From CALGKJ01 sp049322695 (GTDB taxonomy: Bacteria > Bacillota > Clostridia > Lutisporales > Lutisporaceae), in contig JBMORW010000046.1 of the NCBI GenBank assembly GCA_049322695.1, forward strand, positions 1-64,000: a stretch of 64,000 nt of DNA, in the 5' to 3' direction. Below the pieces are notes generated by a model that saw only the letters and a program-made list of their open reading frames with translations, was not told where the DNA came from and made no database searches. The number at the start of each line of letters is the position of its first letter. Within the stretch, counting starts at the first letter, position 1. Below are positions 44,631-52,721 of this stretch, in pieces. Both the position numbers and the translations under genes were made by a program.

Positions 44631-45479
44631 ATGGATAAAATATATGATTTTCTGAACAAATATACAGGCTTCCAACCTGAAACAGCAATGAAATACATAG
44701 CAATAGCATTGAAAATACTCGTAATATTTATTGTATCAAGGCTGCTTATTTATATACTGAACAAGGTAGTGGAAAAGGTATTCAGACTGCATCCCAAGCT
44801 TAAGATGGATGAGAAAAAGGAAAGCACACTCATCGGTATACTGAAAAGTGTAATAAAGTACTCCATATACATAATAATGGGAATTTCCATATTGGAGGCA
44901 ATGAACATACCTACACAGCCGCTGCTGGCAACAGCCGGTCTTGGAGGACTTGCAATAGGTTTTGGAGCTCAAAGTCTTGTAAGAGATGTTTTCTCGGGTT
45001 TTTTCATATTATTTGAAGACCAGTTCAGCGTAGGTGATTTTGTGACCATTGGCGGTATTACTGGCACTGTAGAGGATATGGGACTTAGAATTACAAAGAT
45101 AAGATCCTTTAAAGGGGAGCTCAATGTAATACCTAATGGTGAAATAAAAATAGTGACAAATCTTTCAAGAGGCAATTCACTTGCAATAGTAGATGTATCA
45201 ATAGCCTATGAAACGGATTCGGAAAGGGCATTGAAGGTCTTGAGTGAAGCAGCTGAGGAGTTTTATAAGAATAATGAAGAAAGAGTTGTAGAAGAACCAC
45301 AGGTTCAAGGCATAACAAACCTTGGTGAATTTGATATTGTTTTAAGGACTATCATCAAAACAGCTCCTCTTAAGCATTGGGAGGTAGAAAGAGATTTTCG
45401 GAAAACAGTATTAACTGCATTCAAGAAAAATGATATAGAAATACCATATCCTAAGAGAGTAATAATAGATAAAAAATAG
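44631..45479 (+). CDS. mscS: Small-conductance mechanosensitive channel (MscS family)
   Basis: A 282-residue membrane channel that relieves osmotic downshock. It has about three membrane segments. The pore-lining helix is PLLATAGLGGLAIGFGAQSLVRDVFSGFFI, with the Gly/Ala pattern of MscS TM3. The cytoplasmic beta domain has GDFVTIGGITGTVEDMGLR and VIPNGEI. It starts 18 bp after yedF. Confidence 0.9.
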   Translation: MDKIYDFLNKYTGFQPETAMKYIAIALKILVIFIVSRLLIYILNKVVEKVFRLHPKLKMDEKKESTLIGILKSVIKYSIYIIMGISILEAMNIPTQPLLATAGLGGLAIGFGAQSLVRDVFSGFFILFEDQFSVGDFVTIGGITGTVEDMGLRITKIRSFKGELNVIPNGEIKIVTNLSRGNSLAIVDVSIAYETDSERALKVLSEAAEEFYKNNEERVVEEPQVQGITNLGEFDIVLRTIIKTAPLKHWEVERDFRKTVLTAFKKNDIEIPYPKRVIIDKK

Positions 45480-45498
45480 CTGTGAGGGAGGATAAGAG

Positions 45499-45720
45499 AT
45501 GTACTATCCAAAGAAGTTCAATGTAGGAGATATTGTTGAGACTAAAAAAGAACATCCTTGCGGCAGCAAGCAGTGGGAAGTCATCAGAGTGGGTGCCGAT
45601 TTTAAAATGAAGTGTATTGGCTGTGACAGAATTGTAATGCTTCCCAGACCAAAATTTGAAAAATCCGTAAAAAAGGTTATAAAAAGCGCAGAGCCTGAAG
45701 AAAATAATACAGAAGAATAA
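45499..45720 (+). CDS. DUF951 (YyzM-like) small protein
   Basis: A 73-residue protein with the DUF951 core (FNVGDIVETKKEHPCGSKQWEVIRVGADFKMKC, then GCDRIVMLPR). Conserved cysteines suggest a small metal- or nucleic-acid-binding fold; the function is unknown. It lies 19 bp after mscS with an AGGGAGGAT site, the typical neighbour order in Firmicutes. Confidence 0.85.
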   Translation: MYYPKKFNVGDIVETKKEHPCGSKQWEVIRVGADFKMKCIGCDRIVMLPRPKFEKSVKKVIKSAEPEENNTEE

Positions 45721-45759
45721 GAGTATACGATAGTCAGATAAAGCTTATATTATGTCAAC

Positions 45760-45810
45760 GAAATATTAAACTGAGCAGGTTATAATTATTCCTGCTCAGT
45801 TTAATATTTC
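45760..45810 (+). terminator. Long hairpin terminator after DUF951
   Basis: Two perfect 20-bp arms (45760-45779 and 45791-45810, GAAATATTAAACTGAGCAGG and its complement) with an 11-nt loop. The outer arm supplies a T-rich 3' side. Confidence 0.75.
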
Positions 45811-45885
45811 GCTGAATTTGATTATGCTGCCATCAAAGAGTATGTATATGTTGTGATTTTCATCTTGTAGATTCAAATATAGACC

Positions 45886-46263
45886 CTAGTGTAATTCTTC
45901 ATCTCCAAAGTAATATGTTAGTTCAAGTTTACTATAGTTTGATATATTATATTTTTTATTGATTATTGCTTCAGCTTCCTTCCGGTATATTACTTTCTCA
46001 GCGGCAACAGTTATAAGTGCTTTAGGAAACATATTGTCTTTATGCCGGCTATAAAGACTTAAATATTGCACATGCTATATTTGGCTTTCTAATAACAGAA
46101 AATGGCCAAAATGCGTAGTATATTTGAGGCAAATATCACTGTGTCCCTTTCTTAACAGATCTAAACTGGCACTTAGATATGATACATTAGGGCTAAGTGA
46201 TAATGCTGTAAAAACTAATGCTAATAATATTATTAAAGTGAAAATAAAAGCCTTCTTTTTCAT
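45886..46263 (-). pseudogene. Small secreted-protein gene interrupted by an in-frame TAG
   Basis: AGGAG lies before the ATG at 46263. The frame starts with a signal-peptide-like segment MKKKAFIFTLIILLALVFTALSL, stops at a TAG at 46077-46075, and continues in the same frame for 61 more codons to a stop at 45886 (SRHKDNMFPKALITVAAEK ... YYFGDEELH). Without the TAG it would encode about 124 residues. It could be a decayed gene or a readthrough case. No family was recognised. It lies directly downstream of another broken secreted-protein gene. Confidence 0.6.
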
Positions 46264-46316
46264 CTTACTCCTATCTGGGTTTAACAGTATACATATACCA
46301 GAAATGATTGTTGCCA

Positions 46317-46924
46317 TTATCTGAGAAGACGGATCTGTATACATACTCCGGTGTACTTCCCCGGCCATCCTTGATAATATAAATAATACTCATTGTCTGT
46401 TATGACAATTAAATCTAAATCATCATCTATTAAGTCATGCCACAGGATTTGAAATGTATCATCGTAGTATCTATATAGACCAAGGTCATAATCAAATTGA
46501 TGATTTTATCATCTGCTTCTATATAATATTGGCCCGAACCATCATATATCTATATAACATCTATATTGATTTTTTTGTTTCATATATTCATCAAGGTATC
46601 TGTTGTATGGCGATTCTCCGAAAGCAAACTCGATAATATCATCTGTGCTGTTTTCAAGAAGAATTACCTACAACGTCCTCTTTATCATAAACATTAACTA
46701 ACTTGGCAACTTCTTCACCATTTGAGTTTTCTAAAACACTGGTATGTTTGATATCACAATTTTTCCAAGCTTGAAATGAACCTACTTGCATTATCTTTTC
46801 TAGTAACTTTGAGTAGTCAGTATCCTTATTATCTTTGTTTTCAGCAAACACGAATGATGTAATGACTAATACACTAATAAGAGATAGTGCTGAAATTTTC
46901 TACTTCCTAGTTAGCTTACTTTCA
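46317..46924 (-). pseudogene. Frameshifted remnant of a secreted protein gene
   Basis: Three reading frames must be joined to make one product. The first part gives a signal peptide (ISALSLISVLVITSFVFA) and ENKDNKDTDYSKLLEKIM, and ends near 46654. The second gives LENSTDDIIEFAFGESPYNRYLDEYM. The third gives FDYDLGLYRYYDDTFQILWHDLIDDDLDLIVITDN and ends at 46317. The likely ATG at 46924 is followed by an early stop, so the start is broken too. The acidic, tyrosine-rich secreted product was not recognised. Confidence 0.65.
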
Positions 46925-47073
46925 TCTTAGGTATTAGTAATAATATATTAGATTGACATTATATTCCATATAATATATTGCGTCAATATGCTTCTGAAAT
47001 GTTTTTCAAATAAATGGGAATAATAAACTTAATAAATAGTTAAGTAAATATTAGCATATAAAATACAAAATAG

Positions 47074-47102
47074 TTGAAATGTAGGTTGACAAGTGATATA
47101 AT
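47074..47102 (+). promoter_or_regulatory. rpsF operon promoter
   Basis: TTGAAA (47074-47079), 17 nt, TATAAT (47097-47102) with an extended TG two bases before the -10. Confidence 0.7.
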
Positions 47103-47118
47103 TATTACTTGCGTATAA

Positions 47119-47190
47119 GAGTGCAATCGGCACTCTAATTTTCCTCGCTCTATCCCAGTGGTAGGGCCGCTAGTCCGAGGGGAGGAGGTG
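47119..47190 (+). promoter_or_regulatory. Probable S6:S18 autoregulatory leader of rpsF-ssb-rpsR
   Basis: A hairpin AGAGTGC/GCACTCT is followed by a second structure closed by CCTCG/CGAGG. That structure contains CCC-loop-GGG and then the CCG triplet, just before the rpsF ribosome site GGAGGAGG. A CCG-containing loop at this place is the hallmark of the S6:S18-binding leader of this operon in many bacteria. Feedback repression is inferred. Confidence 0.7.
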
Positions 47191-47198
47191 AATTTTTA

Positions 47199-47486
47199 AT
47201 GAGAAATAAGTATGAAACTATATATATCATCAGACCTACAGTTGATGAAGAAGGCGTAAAGGCTTTGGTTGAAAAATTCAAGGCTATCATCGAGTCAAAT
47301 GGTGAAGTTGAGACAACTGATGAATGGGGCAAGAGAAAACTTGCTTATCTGATCGATGATTTAGGTGAAGGCTACTATGTGTATACTAAGTACAATGCTA
47401 CTCGTGAAGTACCAAAAGAGCTTGACAGAGTGTTCGGTATCACAGAAGATATCCTGAGACATATGACTATAAAGCTCGATCAATAA
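47199..47486 (+). CDS. rpsF: 30S ribosomal protein S6
   Basis: A 95-residue protein that pairs with S18 on the small-subunit platform. RNKYETIYIIRPTVDEEG, WGKRKLAYLIDDLGEGYY and the C-terminal RVFGITEDILRHMTIKL are typical. A strong GGAGGAGG site precedes the ATG. It is the first gene of rpsF-ssb-rpsR and is preceded by its own promoter and regulatory leader. Confidence 0.97.
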   Translation: MRNKYETIYIIRPTVDEEGVKALVEKFKAIIESNGEVETTDEWGKRKLAYLIDDLGEGYYVYTKYNATREVPKELDRVFGITEDILRHMTIKLDQ

Positions 47487-47505
47487 TTATTAGGCGGTGG
47501 TTATT

Positions 47506-47910
47506 ATGTTGAATAGAGTTGCCTTGGTGGGCAGACTGACAAAAGACCCCGAAATAAGGTATACTGCGAATAATCAGACACCTGTAGCCAAGTTTACCAT
47601 GGCAGTTACCAGAACCTTCAAAAAAGAAGGACAGCCGGATGCAGACTTCATACCTGTAGTAGTATGGGGCAAGCAGGCGGAAAACTGCGGTAAATACATA
47701 GCAAAGGGCAGATTGGTAGCGGTATCAGGCAGAATTCAAACCAGAAGCTGGGATGACCAGGATGGCAAGAGACATTATGCAACTGAGGTAATAGCCGATG
47801 AAGTTGATTTCTTAGATAGAGGCTCGGATGCCAAAGGACAGGGAGCAGGCTTTGACATGGATGGTGATGACTTCCACCCTGTTGATGGTGAAGATGATCT
47901 CCCATTTTAA
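47506..47910 (+). CDS. ssb: Single-stranded DNA-binding protein
   Basis: SSB coats single-stranded DNA and recruits repair and replication proteins. It has 134 residues. The OB fold starts MLNRVALVGRLTKDPEIRYT, and the acidic tail ends DGEDDLPF, the conserved partner-binding tip. The ATG at 47506 is preferred to the GTG at 47497 on family length. It sits between the S6 and S18 genes as in other Firmicutes. Confidence 0.96.
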   Translation: MLNRVALVGRLTKDPEIRYTANNQTPVAKFTMAVTRTFKKEGQPDADFIPVVVWGKQAENCGKYIAKGRLVAVSGRIQTRSWDDQDGKRHYATEVIADEVDFLDRGSDAKGQGAGFDMDGDDFHPVDGEDDLPF

Positions 47911-47929
47911 TTAGATAGGAGGGAAACAG

Positions 47930-48190
47930 ATGCCAAGAGAAGGTAGAGACAGAAACGCAGGCGGCGGCGGCAAGATGAGAAAGCCAAAGAAGCGTGTATG
48001 CAATTTCTGTATAGATAAGGTTGAACATATAGATTATAAGGATGTCAACAAGCTTAGAAGATATGTTACTGAAAGAGGAAAGATAATTCCTAGAAGAATT
48101 TCAGGTAACTGTGCTAAGCACCAAAGACAGCTTACAGTGGCTATAAAGAGAGCTAGAAATATAGCTTTATTGCCATTTACAGCAGAATAA
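47930..48190 (+). CDS. rpsR: 30S ribosomal protein S18
   Basis: An 86-residue basic protein. The core KRVCNFCIDKVEHIDYKD contains a CxxC pair, so this is the zinc-binding (C+) version of S18. RRISGNCAKHQRQLTVAIKRARNIALLPF is the family signature. AGGAGG precedes the ATG. It ends the operon at a strong terminator. Confidence 0.96.
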   Translation: MPREGRDRNAGGGGKMRKPKKRVCNFCIDKVEHIDYKDVNKLRRYVTERGKIIPRRISGNCAKHQRQLTVAIKRARNIALLPFTAE

Positions 48191-48202
48191 TATGTAAGAG
48201 AG

Positions 48203-48226
48203 AACTCGGCTTATGCCGAGTTTTTC
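48203..48226 (+). terminator. Terminator after rpsR
   Basis: An 8-bp stem AACTCGGC/GCCGAGTT with a TTAT loop and TTTTT. Confidence 0.9.
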
Positions 48227-48228
48227 AT

Positions 48229-48396
48229 TTATGACTCCTCGGCAGGCTCGATGTCGATAGAAGCATCCTTCCTGAAAAAGCCTTTAATAGGAGTAACAAT
48301 ATCAAAAGGAGTTAAGAAGTGTATAACCGCCAGAGCAGGTATGATGGAGACCAACAATACAATTGCGAACAACCTAAGTAGTTTACTTTTGAACAT
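48229..48396 (-). CDS. Small predicted membrane protein (55 residues)
   Basis: An ATG at 48396 preceded by GAGGTGATT. The protein starts MFKSKLLRLFAIVLLVSIIP, has a membrane segment at about 8-29, and ends with an acidic tail (IDIEPAEES). The ribosome site, basic N-terminus and clean hydrophobic helix support it as a real small gene. No family was recognised. It converges on rpsR and is divergent from another small membrane protein at 48581. Confidence 0.6.
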   Translation of the reverse strand: MFKSKLLRLFAIVLLVSIIPALAVIHFLTPFDIVTPIKGFFRKDASIDIEPAEES

Positions 48397-48580
48397 TCAA
48401 TCACCTCATAAACAGATTATCTTTTTGACACTACATTATATGAAATAAAGAATAGATGTGCTAATGTAAGCTCAATATTTAATAAATAGTCAAAATGAAA
48501 TAAAATGAGTTTATTACATGGTAGACTTTTACATATTCAGAAGGTATTATATGTGTAAATAGTTTGTTTGAGGTGTTATC

Positions 48581-48706
48581 ATGAATAAAAAAGCAATCAA
48601 AATATTCAGGGGAGCACTTGTAGTACTGCTTTTTCCGATAGCCTTTGCATTATGTCTGCTTATCGGAGACTTTGACCTAATATATGATGTGTTTAAAAGG
48701 GCTTGA
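48581..48706 (+). CDS. Small predicted membrane protein (41 residues)
   Basis: An ATG at 48581 with GAGGTG 6 nt upstream. MNKKAIKIFRGALVVLLFPI begins a basic N-terminus followed by a membrane helix (about 11-30), then DFDLIYDVFKRA. It is followed by a perfect 14-bp terminator hairpin, which marks a complete transcription unit. No family was recognised. Confidence 0.6.
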   Translation: MNKKAIKIFRGALVVLLFPIAFALCLLIGDFDLIYDVFKRA

Positions 48707-48749
48707 AAGATCGATACTAAAATAGGGAAATTAAGGCATTGGTTAAACA

Positions 48750-48783
48750 GCAATAAAACTCGGCAGCGCCCGAGTTTTATTGC
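48750..48783 (+). terminator. Terminator after the 41-residue gene
   Basis: Perfect 14-bp arms (GCAATAAAACTCGG and its complement) with a CAGCGC loop; the 3' arm is T-rich. Confidence 0.8.
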
Positions 48784-48959
48784 TTTAACTATTAACCATA
48801 TTTTTTTGAATAATAATGAAATAGAAAACACCCGGTAAAGCTGTATGGACTTTGCATCAGTTGCCACTGAAATCAATGTGTGATAATATTATTATAGGTT
48901 TTTGCACCCTTTTATAAGGTAACGTATTTCATATATTAAATCCGGACGGGGGTATAATC

Positions 48960-49280
48960 ATGTTCAATCATGAAACGGACATTACAAAAAACATAAAAGT
49001 AATAGAATTTTTGAAAAGTGAGCTTTTGACGGCAGTGGCAACCCTGCATCAGACCTTACTCAAAGGTACGAAGGTTACACAGGAAGCACTGGTGGACATA
49101 CTGGCAAACCTGATACTTGTTACATATCTTCTTGGGAAGAGGCTTGGTGTTGCCTATTCGGTAATCGACTCCAAGATACAGGACAAGATAAGAATAGGCA
49201 TGCTGGAGGATCACGAAACAGAAAAGTGGTATGGTGACCTTTCCGATCTCGGAGACTATCTCAAGAAAAGTAAAAAATAG
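48960..49280 (+). CDS. MazG-like family protein
   Basis: A 106-residue helical protein (ITKNIKVIEFLKSELLTAVATLH, ALVDILANLILVTYLLGKRLGV) of the Clostridial MazG-like group found before YybS and GdpP genes. MazG enzymes hydrolyse nucleoside triphosphates, but the acidic metal-binding motif is not obvious here. Enzymatic activity is therefore uncertain. The ATG follows ACGGGGG. It starts the yybS-gdpP-rplI-lonC-dnaB run. Confidence 0.72.
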   Translation: MFNHETDITKNIKVIEFLKSELLTAVATLHQTLLKGTKVTQEALVDILANLILVTYLLGKRLGVAYSVIDSKIQDKIRIGMLEDHETEKWYGDLSDLGDYLKKSKK

Positions 49281-49289
49281 AGGTGAAAT

Positions 49290-50261
49290 ATGCAAAATAA
49301 TAAAACCAGGGCTTTGGTGGAGGGCGCAATATTTGCATCCATTACGGCAGTGCTTGGGATAATAATAGGATTTGTACCCGTTATGGGAGCTTTGATATAT
49401 ATATGGCCTACTCCAATAGTAATTGTGGGGTTCAGAAACGGATTAAAGGTCAGTGTACTTTCGGCAATAGCTTCGTTGGTGATTATCTCTGTCTTTACAA
49501 CACCCATAAATGGTATATCCTTATTCCTGATTCTTGGATTACCGGGAATAGTAATGGGATACCTTTTAAAAAAGAATATGAAGCCGTCTTTAGTAATACT
49601 CATCACGGCAGTTGTACTGGCAGTAATAATGACACTCAGTCTTATAGCAAGCTATTATGCATTTGCACCATCAATTATGGGTAATCTTGGCGATATCAGG
49701 CTGGAAATAAACAGAGCAGTAGAAGAAGCCACTAACACCTATAGGTTGCTTGGAATAGATGAAGAAATAGTAGTACAAGTAAAGGAGCAGACAAATCAGC
49801 TTATTGAGCTGTTTATAAAGCTAATTCCGTATCTGGTGCTAACAAGCAGTATTCTTTTCATATACATCAACTTTAAGTTTACGAGACTTATTTTAAAAAG
49901 AATAGGCTATAATACAGATGATGTAAAGAGGTTCAAGGAGTGGAGACTTCCGGAAAGGCTGTCCAAGCCGCTGATGATTTTACTTGTAGCTGTTCTAATA
50001 ATTAATATGAGGAATATAGAATATTTAGGGATTGTTATTAATCTATTGCAGCTAATAATGTTTGTTTATACCGTATTGGGGCTTTCAGTGGCACTGTATT
50101 ATTTAGACATATTAGCAGCAAAATATGAGCTGCCAAAGGCAATAAAAACCATTGCCGTCGTAATAGGGTTTTTGACGCTAGGAAGCTTTCTGCCGGCTGT
50201 AGGTCTGATGGATTCAGTAATGGATCTCAGAAAATGGGCATCGAAACCTAAGGAGGTGTAA
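49290..50261 (+). CDS. YybS family membrane protein (DUF2232)
   Basis: A 323-residue integral membrane protein with about eight predicted segments. The N-terminal ALVEGAIFASITAVLGIIIGFVPVMGALIYIWPTP block is typical of DUF2232/YybS, which is related to ECF-transporter-type folds. The function is unknown. It starts 10 bp after the MazG-like gene. Its last codons (AAG GAG GTG) supply the ribosome site of gdpP, so the two are tightly linked. Confidence 0.83.
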   Translation: MQNNKTRALVEGAIFASITAVLGIIIGFVPVMGALIYIWPTPIVIVGFRNGLKVSVLSAIASLVIISVFTTPINGISLFLILGLPGIVMGYLLKKNMKPSLVILITAVVLAVIMTLSLIASYYAFAPSIMGNLGDIRLEINRAVEEATNTYRLLGIDEEIVVQVKEQTNQLIELFIKLIPYLVLTSSILFIYINFKFTRLILKRIGYNTDDVKRFKEWRLPERLSKPLMILLVAVLIINMRNIEYLGIVINLLQLIMFVYTVLGLSVALYYLDILAAKYELPKAIKTIAVVIGFLTLGSFLPAVGLMDSVMDLRKWASKPKEV

Positions 50262-50262
50262 G

Positions 50263-52260
50263 ATGAAAAAGCATAGGTTTTGGCATATGATAGTGCCGGA
50301 TACACATATATATCTTTTCATAATTGCTATTTCAGTTTTTATAATAGGTATTTACAATATACCATTAGGATTAATCGGAGTTGCTTTACTGGGCTATCTC
50401 ATATTTCATTATTTCCGTACTGCAACGCGTAAGAGAGAAGAGCTTAGAGAATACATAGAAAATCTTTCGGATAATGTTGACACAGCCACCAAGAATGCTA
50501 TACTCAATCTTCCCTTTCCCTTGGTAATCATAGACGACCATGGAGCTATAAATTGGTATAACCTATTATTTTCCAATATATTTCAAGGTGAGTATATATT
50601 GGATAAGAGGTTATCAAATTATATATCCGGAGTGGACATAGGCAGAATACTTAAAAATACTGCTGAAGAGTTCAAGAACATAAATATTAAGGACAGATAC
50701 TATGATATATACTGCAACCTTATTTCACTTCAGGAAAACGGTGATGATAAGAATATAATTATAATGTATCTTGTTGATAAGACAGATTATATATCCATAA
50801 AGAATAAATATAATGAAGAAAAAGCCGTAATGGCCATAATGCAGGTGGATAATTTTGATGATGTGCTGAAGGAAGCAGATGAGCTTTCAAGGCCCCTGCT
50901 CATTGCTGAGGTTGACAAAAGGATAAATGCATGGGCTGCCAACTACAATGCAGCTATTCAAAAGTTCTCTAACGGAGAGTATTTGATATATTTCAATCAC
51001 AAGCAGCTGCTGGAAATAGAAGAAAAACGCTTTGACATACTGGATGCAGTAAGAGAAATCAGCTCCGGCAACAGAATTCCGCTTACACTCAGCATTGGTG
51101 TGGGTGTAAACGGTAAGACAAATGCAGAGCTGCACAAGTTCAGCAGAAGTGCAATGGACATTGCTTTGGGCAGAGGCGGAGACCAGGCTGTCGTCAAAGA
51201 TAATGACAAGCTTTCCTTCTATGGGGGCAAGACAAAAGCAGTAGAAAAGAGAACAAGGGTCAAAGCAAGAGTTATTGCATATGCAATGAGGCAGCTTATA
51301 GAGCAGTCGGACAATGTTATTATCATGGGGCATGAAATGCCTGATCTTGACTGTATGGGTTCTGCGCTGGGTATATACAGATGCTGTAAAAATCTGAGCA
51401 AAAATGCCAAAATTGTTTTGAACAAGGTAAATGCAGCTATTACCAATCTGTGGACTGAGCTTGAGGATGATGACGAATATGCCGATGTTTTTGTAAGCTC
51501 GCAGGAAGCGCTTGCAGCAGCAAACGAACATACGCTGCTGGTTGTAGTAGATGTACACAGACCAAGCTTTACAGAGTGCAAACAGCTGTTTGACAAAGTG
51601 GAGAAGGTAGCTGTAATAGATCACCACAGAAGAGGAACAGAGTTTATTGAAGATGCAGTTATTACTTATATTGAGCCGTATGCATCCTCTACAAGTGAGC
51701 TGGTTACAGAGATACTGCAGTATATGTTTGAAAAGACAAAAATCAAGCAACTGGAAGCAGAGGCTCTGCTTGCAGGTATTTTTATAGATACAAAGAATTT
51801 CTCATTCCAGACCGGTGTCAGAACCTTTGAAGCAGCATCTTTGCTGAGGAAGCTTGGTGCAGATACCATATTGACAAAACAGCTGTTCCAGGATGACATT
51901 GAAACCTTTGTCACCAGAGCAGATGTAGTAAAGAATGCACAGATGTTCAAGGGTAGCATTGCTATATCTACAATACCGCAAAATGCTAAAAATCCTGCAT
52001 TGGTAGCAGCTCAAGCAGCTGATGAACTGCTGAATATAAAGGGTATTAACGCATCCTTCGTACTATCAAAAATCAACGATGATATATTTATCAGCGGAAG
52101 GTCGCTGGGTGATATAAATGTTCAAATTGTATTGGAAAAGCTTGGCGGCGGCGGGCACTTGACTGTTGCCGGAGCACAGCTTTCAGACATTTCAATGCAA
52201 GATGCTATTGCTAAGGTCAAAAGATCTATAGATGAATACTTTAAGGAAGGTGAGAGATAA
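50263..52260 (+). CDS. gdpP: Cyclic-di-AMP phosphodiesterase GdpP
   Basis: A 665-residue membrane protein that hydrolyses c-di-AMP to pApA. Two N-terminal membrane helices (about 13-55) are followed by a PAS-like domain, a degenerate GGDEF domain (lacks the GGDEF motif, with GNRIPLTLSIGVGVNG), then DHH and DHHA1 domains. The catalytic motifs are GHEMPDLDCMGSALG, VVVDVHRPSF, VIDHHRRG and GGGGHLTVAGAQ. The gene's stop and the rplI start overlap as TAATG. Confidence 0.94.
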   Translation: MKKHRFWHMIVPDTHIYLFIIAISVFIIGIYNIPLGLIGVALLGYLIFHYFRTATRKREELREYIENLSDNVDTATKNAILNLPFPLVIIDDHGAINWYNLLFSNIFQGEYILDKRLSNYISGVDIGRILKNTAEEFKNINIKDRYYDIYCNLISLQENGDDKNIIIMYLVDKTDYISIKNKYNEEKAVMAIMQVDNFDDVLKEADELSRPLLIAEVDKRINAWAANYNAAIQKFSNGEYLIYFNHKQLLEIEEKRFDILDAVREISSGNRIPLTLSIGVGVNGKTNAELHKFSRSAMDIALGRGGDQAVVKDNDKLSFYGGKTKAVEKRTRVKARVIAYAMRQLIEQSDNVIIMGHEMPDLDCMGSALGIYRCCKNLSKNAKIVLNKVNAAITNLWTELEDDDEYADVFVSSQEALAAANEHTLLVVVDVHRPSFTECKQLFDKVEKVAVIDHHRRGTEFIEDAVITYIEPYASSTSELVTEILQYMFEKTKIKQLEAEALLAGIFIDTKNFSFQTGVRTFEAASLLRKLGADTILTKQLFQDDIETFVTRADVVKNAQMFKGSIAISTIPQNAKNPALVAAQAADELLNIKGINASFVLSKINDDIFISGRSLGDINVQIVLEKLGGGGHLTVAGAQLSDISMQDAIAKVKRSIDEYFKEGER

Positions 52261-52706
52261 TGAAGGTTGTTTTGTTACAGGACGTAAAGAGTTTGGGGAA
52301 AAAAGATGCAATAGTAAACGTAAGCGACGGTTATGCAAGAAATTTCCTTTTTCCAAGGAACCTGGCTGTTGAGGCTACAGACGGTAAGCTAAGAGAAATA
52401 GACGATAAAAAAAGCTCTTTGCAAAATAAGAAGAATATGGAATTGCAGGCGGCCAAGGAACTTGCCGATAAACTTAATAAGGTCGAAGTTAACATAAAGA
52501 CCAAGGCAGGAGAAAACGGAAAGCTTTTTGGTTCCATAACAAGCAAGGACATAGCAGATGCAATAAAGTCACAGCATAAAATCGATGTGGATAAAAAGAA
52601 GCTGGTGCTTTCAGATCCTATCAAGGCAGCGGGAAGCTATCAGGTTGAGATAAAGGTTTATCCGGAGGTTTCTGCCAAGGTTACAGTAAAAATCACAGGA
52701 GAATAG
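52260..52706 (+). CDS. rplI: 50S ribosomal protein L9
   Basis: A 148-residue protein binding 23S rRNA. The N-terminal domain has MKVVLLQDVKSLGKKDAIV and VSDGYARNFLFPRNLA; a long connecting helix and the C-terminal domain with ENGKLFGSITSKDIADAI follow. It overlaps gdpP by one base and precedes lonC by 15 bp. Confidence 0.96.
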   Translation: MKVVLLQDVKSLGKKDAIVNVSDGYARNFLFPRNLAVEATDGKLREIDDKKSSLQNKKNMELQAAKELADKLNKVEVNIKTKAGENGKLFGSITSKDIADAIKSQHKIDVDKKKLVLSDPIKAAGSYQVEIKVYPEVSAKVTVKITGE

Positions 52707-52721
52707 GAAGGAGTCATAATC

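Noticed and set aside
50887..51750. 287-codon minus-strand ORF antisense to gdpP
   Set aside because: Cys- and Tyr-rich antisense shadow; gdpP motifs on the plus strand are intact.
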